Shown: in pieces, positions 1 to 9,168 of the stretch | How the letters are laid out: each line of letters opens with the position of its first letter | Position numbering within the stretch: position 1 is the first letter of the stretch | Assembly (NCBI RefSeq): GCF_000292245.2 | Contig: NZ_ALPT02000018.1 | Span: 1-63,813, forward strand | DNA from: Alkalihalobacillus alcalophilus ATCC 27647 = CGMCC 1.3604 | GTDB lineage: Bacteria > Bacillota > Bacilli > Bacillales > Bacillaceae_D | Length of the DNA: 63,813 bases | Direction of reading: 5' to 3' | Translations under genes and position numbers: made by a program | The notes under the pieces: model-generated | Told to the model about the DNA's origin: nothing | Seen by the model: the letters and a program-made list of their open reading frames with translations, nothing else | Database searches by the model: none

Positions 1-988
1 GTTTTCCCATTTGTTCCCATGCTTCTACAAAATCCCTTTGGGGGATTTTTCTATTCTTAACATTTGCCAAGGGGTCATTAAAATAAACATAATCATCATC
101 AAATCCTGTAACTAAGACAGAATGCTCTTTATACGTTATTTTAACAGAGCCGCTTGGAGTATCCCAAGTTTCGAATAAGTTTTCAGGAAGTTTCGAAAAT
201 GTAACATTAGATATGATCCAGACTGGATTTCCATTGCTTACGTGATAGAGAATATGTTGGAAGTCAGTCCCGGTTATATCAATTACTCTATTAGGCAAGT
301 AAAATTCTGCTAATTCTTTAATAGGACCATGGTATACACCATAACCAGGATTGTTAATGTTATACATATCACCTACAAAACCATCATAAGGGTTACCAAA
401 AAAGACTTGATCGCCTTTTTTTTGATAGGGAGTTGAATCTTTTTTCACCTCATCTGCAAGTACCATTTTGTTTACATTTACTCCTGCATAATTTAGAAAC
501 ATGGCAAGACTTGTTACTTCACATCCTCTTGGAAGCTCAGGTAACTGAGAAATTAAAGGGGCATCTAATAATATACTTAGAGGAAGTTGAAAGTCATATC
601 TCCAAACGATGTGACTATCATTAAGAAAATAAACATTGCTTTGTATCTCTTGAGCATAAATAACAGCCTCTTTATAACTCTCAAAACCTCTTGTTATGTC
701 ATTTTCATGGACAATAAAAGGTAAATTTGAATCGTTAGATACTATTTGTGAAGGGTGTTGTGAATTACTGTATACCTCTTTAAAACTGTTTATTTTACTA
801 GTGAAATCGAGATCTACCCATTCTTCCTGTATATTTAAATACAATAAAAAAGTAAACATGGCCAAGATTAGAAAAGAAAAAACAAATAAGCCTTGTTTTA
901 AGATTCCTTTTTTTATTAGCCTAGATAAGGCTGTAACAGCAAGTACAAGAAACACAATATAACTCAAAATAAAAAATAGAACTTCCAT
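1..988 (-). CDS. C39-like membrane-anchored cysteine peptidase (3' end outside window)
   Basis: Reading the minus strand from an ATG at 988 (RBS GAGGTCG 6 nt upstream) gives 329 codons with no stop, running off the window. Two hydrophobic segments lie at about residues 1-15 and 27-46. The extracellular part contains PRGCEVTSLAMFLNYAG, the expected Cys nucleophile region of Peptidase_C39_2 proteins, then HSVLVTGFDDDYVYFNDP with the catalytic His and Asp region, and FVEAWEQMGK near the break. By family it should be a thiol peptidase or isopeptidase-like enzyme acting outside the membrane; the substrate is unknown. A decayed relative of its C-terminal part lies at 43807-43970. Confidence 0.85.
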   Translation of the reverse strand, partial: MEVLFFILSYIVFLVLAVTALSRLIKKGILKQGLFVFSFLILAMFTFLLYLNIQEEWVDLDFTSKINSFKEVYSNSQHPSQIVSNDSNLPFIVHENDITRGFESYKEAVIYAQEIQSNVYFLNDSHIVWRYDFQLPLSILLDAPLISQLPELPRGCEVTSLAMFLNYAGVNVNKMVLADEVKKDSTPYQKKGDQVFFGNPYDGFVGDMYNINNPGYGVYHGPIKELAEFYLPNRVIDITGTDFQHILYHVSNGNPVWIISNVTFSKLPENLFETWDTPSGSVKITYKEHSVLVTGFDDDYVYFNDPLANVKNRKIPQRDFVEAWEQMGK

Positions 989-1303
989 TCTACGACCTCT
1001 TTCAAAAAATAAGTATTAAGTTAGTGGTTCGATAATCTAGATAAATATGTGAAACTTGTGTAATAGAATAAGCGAAAGATTTGTAAAAAATGTGAAGATA
1101 GAAAAAAAGTTATGATAAATGATAAATTAAAGCATAAAAAAATTGTAAAAATACCAGAATGATTGAAAAAGCATTCAAGCTAGGACCTATAGTTCAGCCT
1201 AGGGAGAAAGGATAGTCTATACTTTTGCTTTCTAACCGTAAAAATTAAACATTAAATTAGAGGATTAAGTAAACGCGAGTTTTATACCAAGGAGGGTGAA
1301 ATT
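989..1303. other. intergenic region, no gene seen
   Basis: This divergent gap between the C39-like peptidase and spoIVB holds no convincing ORF. It contains TACCAGAATGA at 1152-1162 followed after 8 nt by GCAT, an arrangement repeated with the same spacing at 24361-24383 ahead of the dacA-like gene. A clear promoter for spoIVB was not assigned. Confidence 0.5.
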
Positions 1304-2587
1304 ATGATTGGTGAGGGGATCAGAAAATTAATAGGTTGTATTCTCTTACTAAGCATATTTTTCGTGGGCTATTCTACGCCTGTTCAAGATGTCATAAGTA
1401 TTCCAAATGAGATTACTGTATATGAAGGGCAGCAAATAAGCTGGGAAGTTTCTTCTACACGTATAGGTGACTTTTCTACAAAAACTGAAAATGAAAAACT
1501 TGTTACAAACATTACTACTTCTACAAATAATAGAACAGGTACAACCTCAATCACTGCAACAAGCAAAGAAGCCAATGATACAACTTTGACAATTGAAATA
1601 GGTAATTTTCCAATTAAACAAGTTCAGGTTCGTACATTACCAGAACTGAAAATTTTGCCTGGAGGTCATTCCATTGGTGTCAAGCTAAATAAAGAAGGCG
1701 TGCTTGTCGCAGGCTATCATTCTGTTAAGTCTTCAGTTGGAGAAGAATCACCTGCAATACATGCAGGAATAGAAGTAGGCGACTTGATAACGAAAATTAA
1801 TGGTAATCCTATAAGTAGGGGGGTTCAAGTGGAAGAGATTGTTCAAGAAGCTGGCGAGAAAAATGACATACTAAAAATAGAAATAAGGAGAAAAAAACAA
1901 TTTTTATTAAAAGAGTTAACCCCTTTAAGAAATAAAGAGGATGGCAAATTTCAATCCGGTCTATATGTACGTGATTTCACGGCAGGTATAGGTACTTTAA
2001 CATTTTTTCATCCTGATACGAATAAATACGGGGCACTTGGTCACGTTATATCAGAAGCTGAAACTAATCAGCCAACCGTTGTTTATGATGGACAAATTGT
2101 GTTGGCATCTGTTTCATCAATTGAGAAAGGGGTTAGCGGTGAACCTGGTGAAAAGATAGCCAAATTTTTACCTAATCAGGCGTTTTGGGGTTCTGTAACG
2201 ATAAATAGTCCTTTTGGTCTTTTTGGAGAAGTATTCAATAAAGGTACTATTTTTGACCAACCTATTCCTGTAGCGTCTGCTGATCAAGTTAAAGAAGGTC
2301 CCGCTAAAATACTTACGGTTTTAGAGGGAGATAAAGTACAAGAATTTGATATTAAGATTCTTAAATCAAATCCAAGAAAATCTCCCACAACAAAAGGGTT
2401 AATCATTAAAGTCACTGATCCTAAATTACTGAAAAAAACAGGAGGGATTGTACAAGGGATGAGCGGTAGCCCAATTATTCAAGAGGACAAGTTAATTGGA
2501 GCGGTTACGCATGTTTTCGTTAATGACCCAACATCGGGCTATGGTGGACACATTGAATGGATGTTACAAGAAGCTGAAATTAAGTAG
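1304..2587 (+). CDS. spoIVB: SpoIVB-like serine peptidase (S55 family) with PDZ domain
   Basis: A protein of 427 aa with an N-terminal membrane anchor (about residues 8-24), a PDZ domain around residues 115-205 and a C-terminal S55 peptidase domain. The catalytic Ser is in GMSGSPII and the likely His in GALGHVI, as in SpoIVB, the forespore protease that cuts SpoIVFA and lets pro-sigma-K be processed. Start ATG 1304 has the RBS AAGGAGGGTG. In Bacillus the usual spoIVB lies beside spo0A; here it stands among membrane genes, so this is probably an extra paralogue whose substrate may differ. The family assignment is secure; the role in sigma-K signalling is inferred. Confidence 0.88.
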   Translation: MIGEGIRKLIGCILLLSIFFVGYSTPVQDVISIPNEITVYEGQQISWEVSSTRIGDFSTKTENEKLVTNITTSTNNRTGTTSITATSKEANDTTLTIEIGNFPIKQVQVRTLPELKILPGGHSIGVKLNKEGVLVAGYHSVKSSVGEESPAIHAGIEVGDLITKINGNPISRGVQVEEIVQEAGEKNDILKIEIRRKKQFLLKELTPLRNKEDGKFQSGLYVRDFTAGIGTLTFFHPDTNKYGALGHVISEAETNQPTVVYDGQIVLASVSSIEKGVSGEPGEKIAKFLPNQAFWGSVTINSPFGLFGEVFNKGTIFDQPIPVASADQVKEGPAKILTVLEGDKVQEFDIKILKSNPRKSPTTKGLIIKVTDPKLLKKTGGIVQGMSGSPIIQEDKLIGAVTHVFVNDPTSGYGGHIEWMLQEAEIK

Positions 2588-2594
2588 AGCTAAG

Positions 2595-2631
2595 AATATA
2601 CTAGTTAGGTGACTAACTAGTATATTTCTTC
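2595..2631 (+). terminator. terminator of spoIVB-like gene
   Basis: A perfect 14-bp stem (AATATACTAGTTAG with its complement) closes a 4-nt loop and is followed by a pyrimidine-rich tract, 8 nt after the stop codon. Confidence 0.85.
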
Positions 2632-2640
2632 TATATCATC

Positions 2641-2672
2641 TTCATACATTCTACAAACATGCAGGATATACT
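2641..2672 (+). promoter_or_regulatory. shared promoter box plus -10, site 1
   Basis: TTCATACATTCTACA at 2641-2655, then 11 bp, then -10 TATACT at 2667-2672, just upstream of the ferric-reductase-like gene. It is one of at least ten such box-N11-(-10) units in the window. The box covers the place of the -35 element, as expected for an activator-dependent promoter. Confidence 0.7.
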
Positions 2673-2698
2673 CCTACAGTAGATTGAGGAGGTGTGCG

Positions 2699-3340
2699 AT
2701 GAAAAATAGTACTTATAGACAAATAGTTATAGGAGGATTTTCTCTTATACTAGCTTATCTATTTTTTCAAAGTAGAGAACTCTGGGATCCAATGCATGCT
2801 TGGAACAGAGCATTTGCAGATGTATCATTACTATTCTTAAGTGTAATTTTGCTTTTAGGATCCCTTTCTAAGGTATTCGAAACAATTAGAAAATGGCTAG
2901 TTTGGAGAAGAGAACTTGGGATATGGACAGGCGTTACGGCAATTGTTCATGTATTGATTCTCCTTGATGGCTGGGTTCAATGGGAAGTATTCCGGTTCTT
3001 TTTCGTTTTTAGTCCATTTGCAGGGGATTGGGTGTTGCATCCTGGATTTGCTTTAGGTAATTTATTGGGGATTGTAGCGTTGGTATATGTTCTTATCTTA
3101 ATGTTAACTTCAAACACGATAAGTAAAAAGATATTGGGATTAAAAGCTTGGAAACATGTTCAACAAACTGTACATGTCTTTTACCATATGGTAATTTTGC
3201 ATACGGCTTATTTTATTTTTATACACAACCCAGATTCACCTAATTGGCTACAAGCACCCTTCATCATCACTATTACATTAGTCTGGCTAAGCGCTTTAAT
3301 AGGATTTTGGTTTACCGTAAAAGAAACTAGAAGAAAGTAA
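2699..3340 (+). CDS. ferric-reductase-like transmembrane protein
   Basis: The start is ATG 2699, preceded by GAGGAGGTG; the TTG at 2684 in the same frame lies at the edge of that RBS and is not the start. The product is about 213 aa with five or six membrane helices. His residues occur inside helices (HPGFALGNLLG, HVQQTVHVFYHMVILHTAYFIFIH), the pattern of the ferric reductase-like or MsrQ-type heme b membrane domain. It lacks an FAD/NAD domain, so if it is a reductase it needs a partner. It is driven by box site 1 and followed by a weak hairpin. The electron donor and acceptor are not known. Confidence 0.75.
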   Translation: MKNSTYRQIVIGGFSLILAYLFFQSRELWDPMHAWNRAFADVSLLFLSVILLLGSLSKVFETIRKWLVWRRELGIWTGVTAIVHVLILLDGWVQWEVFRFFFVFSPFAGDWVLHPGFALGNLLGIVALVYVLILMLTSNTISKKILGLKAWKHVQQTVHVFYHMVILHTAYFIFIHNPDSPNWLQAPFIITITLVWLSALIGFWFTVKETRRK

Positions 3341-3355
3341 AGGTAAATAAATAAG

Positions 3356-3381
3356 TGGTTCCTTACTAAGGTTAGGAGCCA
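3356..3381 (+). terminator. possible weak terminator
   Basis: An 8-bp stem (TGGTTCCT with AGGAGCCA, one G-T pair) lies 15 nt after the upstream stop. There is no good T tract, so this is uncertain. Confidence 0.35.
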
Positions 3382-3444
3382 TTCAGTTTGTTGTCATAAG
3401 AAATTAAGCAATTAGCTTTCTTAAAAAAAATTTCATAAATCCTC

Positions 3445-3476
3445 TTCATAGTTTCTACACAATTAAGTGCAATACT
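3445..3476 (+). promoter_or_regulatory. shared promoter box plus -10, site 2
   Basis: TTCATAGTTTCTACA at 3445-3459, 11 bp, then AATACT at 3471-3476, upstream of the DUF1405-like gene. Same spacing as site 1. A further TTTCATA lies just upstream at 3431-3437. Confidence 0.7.
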
Positions 3477-3534
3477 CTATAACACAAAGCTTGTAAGACT
3501 AATTTTAAATAGGATGTAGAAAGAAGGAAATTTA

Positions 3535-4146
3535 TTGATTTACTTGAACTGGCTTATTAACTGGCTTGGGCGAAAACGTACTATTTGGTTATTGTTTATG
3601 ACCAATTTGTTGGGAACGATCTACGGATATATATGGTATATGCCTCAATTAGTTGAAACGGAACTTTGGTTTTGGCCGTTTGTCCCAGATAGTCCAACTG
3701 CTAGTTTGTTTTTTACCATTACGTTGCTGTCCTTTTTAGTAGGGAAAAAGTGGCCGCTAATAGAAGCGTTTGGTGCTGTGACTTTGTTTAAATATGGAAT
3801 TTGGGCAGTTGTCATGATTGTGGCAACAAATTTTACTGGAGGTACTCTTCATTGGACAAGTTATATGTTAATTGTTTCTCACATTGGAATGGCAGTTCAA
3901 GCACTCTTTTTTAGTCGATACTTCCGTTTTAAATTAAAACATTTGTTAATTGTAGCACTATGGACATTAACAAATGATATATTGGATTATTCTCTGGGGA
4001 TTTTTCCTTGGTTATATTCTGGACTTCATCCCTATTTAACTTATATTTATTTCTTTACTGTAAGTCTAAGTATAACAAGTATTCTCGTTTTTTATGTGTT
4101 GGTGGCAAGGATAACTGGACAACACAAGAATGATAATTTAGTTTGA
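3535..4146 (+). CDS. DUF1405 family membrane protein (YpjA-like)
   Basis: A 203-aa polytopic membrane protein with about six helices and a start region (NWLINWLGRKRTIWLLFM) typical of DUF1405/YpjA. The start is probably TTG 3535 with RBS AAGGAAA a few bases upstream. The biochemical function of the family is not established. It has its own promoter box (site 2) and a strong hairpin behind it, so it appears to be a single-gene unit belonging to the same regulon as the neighbouring membrane genes. Confidence 0.7.
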   Translation: MIYLNWLINWLGRKRTIWLLFMTNLLGTIYGYIWYMPQLVETELWFWPFVPDSPTASLFFTITLLSFLVGKKWPLIEAFGAVTLFKYGIWAVVMIVATNFTGGTLHWTSYMLIVSHIGMAVQALFFSRYFRFKLKHLLIVALWTLTNDILDYSLGIFPWLYSGLHPYLTYIYFFTVSLSITSILVFYVLVARITGQHKNDNLV

Positions 4147-4160
4147 GTAAATTCGGTGTA

Positions 4161-4207
4161 CTCCATAAAAACATGACCACAAAATTAGAGGTCGTGTTTT
4201 TATGGAG
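4161..4207. terminator. long hairpin terminator
   Basis: An 18-bp inverted repeat (CTCCATAAAAACATGACC and its complement with one G-T pair) around an 11-nt loop, 15 nt after the DUF1405 stop. The arms contain A and T tracts, so it could act in both directions. Confidence 0.75.
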
Positions 4208-4388
4208 GTCATGTCTTTAATCTTTAATTTCATAATAATTTTTGGGGTTCAAAATTGGTGGGTACTGTGGTGTTGAACATTAAATTAATCCCCCTTTTTT
4301 TTACATGAATTCTCCATGAAAAAAACAAACATTGAGGATAATATTATTATCTGATCTATAACAAAAAGAAGTATGAGGTGTTTTCAAA

Positions 4389-6305
4389 ATGTGTGGTTTT
4401 GTTGGCTATGTAAATGAACAAAAAGTAATAGGAAATAAAGAAAAAAATGAAATAAATAATATGCTTAACTTGATTCATCATCGTGGACCAGATGACACAG
4501 GTTTTTTCAAGGATGATCACATCGTTTTTGGATTTAAAAGGCTAAGTATCATTGATGTGGAAAATGGCAATCAACCTATCTCCTATGAAAATGAGCGTTA
4601 CTGGATGGTATTTAATGGTGAAATTTATAATTACCAGGAACTACGTAAAACCTTGGGGAATATAGGTTACACGTTTCAGACTTCATCAGATTCAGAGACA
4701 ATTCTTGCTCTTTTCAGTCATAAAAAAGAAGAAGCTTTTTCTGACTTAAGAGGAATGTTTGCTATTTTGATTTGGGACAAGCAGGAGCAAACGATGTACG
4801 GGGCACGAGACCCCTTTGGTATCAAACCATTGTATTATACGAATGGTGAAAGTGAGCATGAACTATATTTCGCGTCTGAGAAAAAAAGTTTAGTAGCACT
4901 TGAAAACAATAAATCTTTAAATAAGGAAGCATTACATCATTATTTAACTTTTCAATATGTGCCTGAGCCATTAACGATGACAACTGATACGTTTAAAATA
5001 GAGCCTGGCCATTATTTCATCAAAAAGAAAGGGGAGGGTTTAATCCAAACAAAATATTGGGAGCCAATCTTCAAACCAAGTCAAGGCAATCTTGAGACAA
5101 GTTCTAAACAGATAGCACAAACGTTAGAGGAGTCTGTAAATTGTCATATGATTAGTGATGTTCCATTAGGAGCTTTCTTATCAGGTGGAATTGATTCCAC
5201 TTGTATAGTGACATTAGCGAAAAAAATTAATCCTGCCATTAAGACATTTACTGTTGGATTTGAGCAAGAAGGTTATCATGAACTAAATCCTGTGAAGCAA
5301 ACAGTGGAAGCTTTGGAGGTTGAAAATTCTTATTATCAAGTTTCAGTTACTGAATTTATTGAGGAACTCCCTAAAATTATTTGGCATTTAGATGATCCCG
5401 TTGCTGACCCAGCAGCTATTCCCCTTTACTTTTTAGCAAGGGAAGCTGCCAAACATGTAAAAGTTGTCTTATCTGGCGAGGGTGCAGATGAACTGTTTGG
5501 AGGCTACCGAATTTATAAGGAGCCTTTGTCACTCCGTCCTTTATCGACTCTTCCTGATAGTGGTAAAAGAATGATGAACTTTATTCTTAACAGAGTTCCA
5601 CAAAAAGTAAAGGGAAGAAATTATATAGAGCGTGGGCTTACACCAATTGAAAAGCGTTACATTGGGAATGCGAAAACGTTTTCAGAAGCCGATAAATTTA
5701 AGTTACTGAGCCAGTATCAATCAGATTATAACTATGAAAAGATCACTACGCCATTTTATGAACAAATTCAACACCTTGATGATATTACGAAGATGCAATA
5801 TATCGATCTTCAGACATGGTTACGAGGTGATATTCTAGTGAAGGCTGATCGAATGACAATGGCGCATTCATTAGAACTCCGTGTTCCATTTTTAGATAAA
5901 GAAGTCTTTAAAGTGGCTGCTAACCTTCATCCCACTATAAAGGTAGATAAATCACAAACGAAAATTGCTCTTAGAAGTGCAATGAAGCACATTGTACCAG
6001 CGCATATTGTCAATCGAGCGAAGCTAGGGTTTCCCGTTCCAATTCGACATTGGCTACAAAATGAATTGTACGATTGGGCTAAAAATTTGATTATGGATAG
6101 TCAGACTGATTATTTATTTAAGAAAGAAGAGATTCTTCATTTGCTTGAACAACATCGTAAAATCAATTTGGCTGAGAGTTCAATATTTAAGAGCAAAGGG
6201 GATTATAGTCGTCCATTATGGACAGTACTGACTTTCATGCTTTGGCACCAAGTCTTTATTGAAAAGGTCTATGAATTTGGTACTACTATGGAGCATAGTA
6301 AATAG
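4389..6305 (+). CDS. asnB: asparagine synthase (glutamine-hydrolysing)
   Basis: A protein of 638 aa. The mature N-terminal Cys nucleophile follows the initiator Met (MCGFVGYV), with HHRGPDDTG and MVFNGEIYNYQELR marking the class II glutaminase domain. The synthetase half carries the PP-loop LSGGIDST near residue 265 and further motifs such as SGEGADELFGGY and VRVPFLD-like LRVPFLD. It should make asparagine from aspartate, ATP and glutamine in the cytosol. Start ATG 4389 has RBS GAGGTG. It resembles the Bacillus AsnB/AsnO group; AsnO is linked to sporulation, which would fit this region, but the subgroup cannot be settled here. Confidence 0.93.
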   Translation: MCGFVGYVNEQKVIGNKEKNEINNMLNLIHHRGPDDTGFFKDDHIVFGFKRLSIIDVENGNQPISYENERYWMVFNGEIYNYQELRKTLGNIGYTFQTSSDSETILALFSHKKEEAFSDLRGMFAILIWDKQEQTMYGARDPFGIKPLYYTNGESEHELYFASEKKSLVALENNKSLNKEALHHYLTFQYVPEPLTMTTDTFKIEPGHYFIKKKGEGLIQTKYWEPIFKPSQGNLETSSKQIAQTLEESVNCHMISDVPLGAFLSGGIDSTCIVTLAKKINPAIKTFTVGFEQEGYHELNPVKQTVEALEVENSYYQVSVTEFIEELPKIIWHLDDPVADPAAIPLYFLAREAAKHVKVVLSGEGADELFGGYRIYKEPLSLRPLSTLPDSGKRMMNFILNRVPQKVKGRNYIERGLTPIEKRYIGNAKTFSEADKFKLLSQYQSDYNYEKITTPFYEQIQHLDDITKMQYIDLQTWLRGDILVKADRMTMAHSLELRVPFLDKEVFKVAANLHPTIKVDKSQTKIALRSAMKHIVPAHIVNRAKLGFPVPIRHWLQNELYDWAKNLIMDSQTDYLFKKEEILHLLEQHRKINLAESSIFKSKGDYSRPLWTVLTFMLWHQVFIEKVYEFGTTMEHSK

Positions 6306-6322
6306 TTTTAAGTTTTTTCATT

Positions 6323-6360
6323 GAACATGTTGAATAAAGTTATTCAACATGTTCGGCTAT
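6323..6360 (+). terminator. terminator of asnB
   Basis: A perfect 15-bp stem (GAACATGTTGAATAA and complement), 2-nt loop, followed by a T-rich tract, 17 nt after the asnB stop. Confidence 0.85.
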
Positions 6361-6500
6361 TTTTGCTGTATGTTGAACGCTTCTAACAATGCTTGTTTCC
6401 TACTTAAGGGGGTTTACATGTTACAGTTTTAATACATATCCTTTTCTCTAATCTTTTAAATAAGCAAGAAAAAATATAGAACTGGAAAAAGGAGCGAGAA

Positions 6501-6920
6501 ATGATGAGGAAATATCTTTTACCTTTAAGTTTTATCGTTGTAATAGTCATTTCAATTGTAATTGTTGTTAATCCATTCCAAACAGCTACCTTAGAAGAGG
6601 ACCCTATAAGTCAAAAATGGGATGATATTAACCAAGAGGAAGTACTGATGGAGGTTGGTAACGAATATGTAGAAGTAGTTGATTTACGAGAAGTGGAGCT
6701 CTATAAAGAGGGGCATATATCTGGAGCCATCAATATCCCCTATGAAGAGTTTCAAGACCGCTATAATGAATTAAATCAAGAAAAACGGATTATTCTTATT
6801 TGTCATACAGGAAGAATGGGGGTTGAAAGTGCCGATTTTCTTGTTGAAAAAGGATTTGATAAAGTAGCTAACTTCGGAGGTGGCATGGCTGTATGGGATG
6901 GACCTCTTTCAACAGAATAA
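6501..6920 (+). CDS. membrane-anchored single-domain rhodanese
   Basis: A 139-aa protein with an N-terminal membrane segment (residues about 6-25) and one rhodanese domain. The active-site loop is ICHTGRMGVESADFL with the catalytic Cys, preceded by the usual DLREVELYKEGHISGAINIPYEEF. It probably transfers sulfane sulfur, or senses it, on the outer face of the membrane. RBS AAAGGAGCG precedes ATG 6501. Its partner is unknown; a siroheme-type sulfite or nitrite reductase-like protein lies at 51321-51959. Confidence 0.88.
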   Translation: MMRKYLLPLSFIVVIVISIVIVVNPFQTATLEEDPISQKWDDINQEEVLMEVGNEYVEVVDLREVELYKEGHISGAINIPYEEFQDRYNELNQEKRIILICHTGRMGVESADFLVEKGFDKVANFGGGMAVWDGPLSTE

Positions 6921-7015
6921 AGTTCATTTCCTTTTTTAAAACAATAAAGAATTGTCTAGAACTAAAATGCTTATCCCTACTAGTTTGAGTGAAAAGTAAA
7001 TAGGGAAGCTTTATC

Positions 7016-7876
7016 TTATAATTCCGTAACGATTATAGTAGCTGTCATTCCAGCTGCTTCATGTCCAGGTATGGTACAAATGGCTTCATACGTACCGGAT
7101 TTTGGAAAAACAACTGACATACTTTCAGAAGTACCAGGCATCGCATGAAGATGAAAATCCAATCCTTTAATCTCAAAATCATGTTGCTCTATTCCGTTAT
7201 TAACTAGAGTTAGTGTTACCTCCTCACCAGGTAACACTTGAACTTGATCTGGACCAAACTGATATTCATTCGCATCCATTATTATTTCTTGATTATTTAC
7301 ATGATCGGCATGATGGTTTGTGCTGTTATTAAATTCAAAAGTAAAGTAGTGAAAGCTGAGAATAAACAAACAAACAAGAGTAAAGTATGGAAGTGGGTGT
7401 GAAATCAATGAATTATTGTTGGATTCCTTATTAATTTCATAAACTAAAAGTAAATAAATTAGAAAGAAAATCCCAACAGTCCAAAGACTCATTATGTTTA
7501 AAAGTTGGTTATAATGTTCAGGGGAAATCATAACACCTAACATCGTTCCCATCATTCCCCCCATTACTCCAGAAATGAGTCCATCAATAATCGCGATCAA
7601 GGAGTAAGGAAATCCTGCTATTACACCAACGAACCCGCCAATTAACATGCTTAGAACAGTAATTTCAAAAAACAAGTCAGGAAATAAAACTGCAGAGAAC
7701 GTACCTATACTTAATCCGGTAATCATTCCAAGAGTCATTGAAACAACCATCCCAATCATATTGCTTAGTTTTTCTTTAAATAGATAGGAAAGACTTATTA
7801 ACCAAGTTAATAAAAGGATAAAAACAATACCGAGCACGACTGGTTGAAGCAATTTATTCTCTCCCTTCATGTTCAT
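7016..7876 (-). CDS. membrane protein with C-terminal cupredoxin domain
   Basis: 286 aa. The first half has five membrane helices, two of them Gly/Met-rich with GVMGGMMGTMLGVM. After about residue 190 comes an extracytoplasmic cupredoxin fold with type-1 copper ligands visible: His in QHDFEI, then Cys, His and Met in CTIPGHEAAGM. This is a blue-copper-like domain tethered to the membrane, so copper binding or electron transfer is likely. It is divergent from the YwmB-like gene. The start could be ATG 7876 or ATG 7870; neither has a clear RBS. Confidence 0.82.
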   Translation of the reverse strand: MNMKGENKLLQPVVLGIVFILLLTWLISLSYLFKEKLSNMIGMVVSMTLGMITGLSIGTFSAVLFPDLFFEITVLSMLIGGFVGVIAGFPYSLIAIIDGLISGVMGGMMGTMLGVMISPEHYNQLLNIMSLWTVGIFFLIYLLLVYEINKESNNNSLISHPLPYFTLVCLFILSFHYFTFEFNNSTNHHADHVNNQEIIMDANEYQFGPDQVQVLPGEEVTLTLVNNGIEQHDFEIKGLDFHLHAMPGTSESMSVVFPKSGTYEAICTIPGHEAAGMTATIIVTEL

Positions 7877-7933
7877 ACTTTTAGTTTATTAGCTTAAAAG
7901 ATTAAATATGTACAAGGGTTACTATTTCTTTAA

Positions 7934-8725
7934 ATGTTCACACATCGGGAGAAAGTGGATACAAATAATTTACTAGGTAAGGTGAAAGTACGTGAGGTGA
8001 GACAACTGAAAAGAAACATTCCTATGGTGATTATAATAATTAGCTTTATTTTTTCTTTTTATATGGTTAGTTCAATTAATGAAAAAAAAGAAAATATAAA
8101 CGAACTTGAAGATATTTATGAAGTCATAACAAAAAATAATATGACGTTACATTCCTGGTCAGCTTATTCAAGGGAGGAACTATATGTAATGAATGTAACT
8201 GAAGTGATTGAACTAATTGATGACACACAAAAAAATAAAACAGACTTTGTATGGAGCACGGAAAAAATTGAAAATGACCATCACAATAAAGTAGTTGGTA
8301 CAAAAAATAACCAAAGCTTAGATGAACGTATCGTGATTACATCTTATGAAGATAGAAATAAGTATAAAGTGAATATTACTTATCAGGTTGTTGGAGATGA
8401 GTGGAATTTTGACATTATGAATGAAATATCATCAAACATTAAAGGCAGTTCCATCTTTTATATGATTCAAGGAAGTATTGAAGATAATAATAAGAACTTA
8501 CAGGACTTAGCTCAAGATTTAGTACGTGACTTTTCTGGAGAGGTTAAAGAAGGGGTTGAAGAGGATCAATTCATATCGGTTTCTGCGTATAACCCTAGGT
8601 GGGATTTAAGTCTACCCTTAAATCAGAATGATAAAATGAATTTACAAATAGGGGTTAGGAGTGTTCCATACTCAGATAATGTTGATGTGACAATAGGAAC
8701 ACCTATTATTACGGTTGAACATTAG
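7934..8725 (+). CDS. YwmB-like extracytoplasmic protein
   Basis: An N-terminal membrane anchor (about residues 30-48 of the longest frame) is followed by a soluble domain with NNMTLHSWSAYSREEL and a YwmB-like (DUF1779) layout. In Bacillus ywmB lies beside spoIID; its function is not well defined. ATG 7934 has no RBS; GTG 7997, with AAGGTGA upstream at a long spacing, may be the real start, giving about 242 aa. The family call is moderate and based on remembered motif pattern only. Its presence with SpoIIP and SpoIVB paralogues supports a sporulation or envelope theme. Confidence 0.5.
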   Translation: MFTHREKVDTNNLLGKVKVREVRQLKRNIPMVIIIISFIFSFYMVSSINEKKENINELEDIYEVITKNNMTLHSWSAYSREELYVMNVTEVIELIDDTQKNKTDFVWSTEKIENDHHNKVVGTKNNQSLDERIVITSYEDRNKYKVNITYQVVGDEWNFDIMNEISSNIKGSSIFYMIQGSIEDNNKNLQDLAQDLVRDFSGEVKEGVEEDQFISVSAYNPRWDLSLPLNQNDKMNLQIGVRSVPYSDNVDVTIGTPIITVEH

Positions 8726-8828
8726 CTTCCTTGAATTTTCAAATTATTTAAAGGTTTTGATTGTAAGATTGCGCGAAGGTTCAGTTGTATTACTTAATTC
8801 ATTATAGAATAATTTAGGGGGAGTATAA

Positions 8829-9059
8829 ATGATCGTGTTCCACTTAAAAAACTTGTTGCTCGATAAGGAGATTTCTTTTGAAGATATTGCAAAAGATACA
8901 AAAATTCCACTGGAGGAAATTTTGTATCTTTGTTCTAAACATGCAAATAAAATAAATTTTAATACTTTGAACACTCTTTGTCACTATTTGTCAGTAACAA
9001 CAAATGAACTTTTATCGTACGAGTTTCTAAGAATCGATCAAAATACATTAAACCAAAAA
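8829..9059 (+). pseudogene. HTH regulator, N-terminal half (split by Tn3-A)
   Basis: ATG 8829 with RBS GGGGGAG starts a Cro/CI-like helix-turn-helix segment (SFEDIAKDTKIPLEEILYLC) ending in frame at AAA 9057-9059. The next base is the first base of Tn3-A. Joining base 9059 to base 15031 gives one open frame of 166 aa, continued in the fragment at 15031-15300. The present frame reads into the transposon for 8 more residues, so the protein is truncated. Confidence 0.9.
9055..9059. repeat. target site duplication of Tn3-A (left)
   Basis: AAAAA directly abuts the left inverted repeat and is repeated at 15026-15030 beyond the right one. A 5-bp duplication is normal for Tn3-family elements. Confidence 0.85.
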
Positions 9060-9097
9060 GGCTTAGTGACAGGGTTGCTGCTCTAGACCGCAAAGTA
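9060..9097. repeat. Tn3-A left terminal inverted repeat
   Basis: 38 bp starting GGCTTAGTGACAGGGTT; complementary to 14988-15025 with three mismatches (positions 7, 18 and 19 of the repeat). Confidence 0.92.
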
Positions 9098-9168
9098 GAG
9101 TTTTCATCCTCTATTCAATAGATTACACTCAAAATAGTGATTATTCTAATATTAGGGGATGGATATTT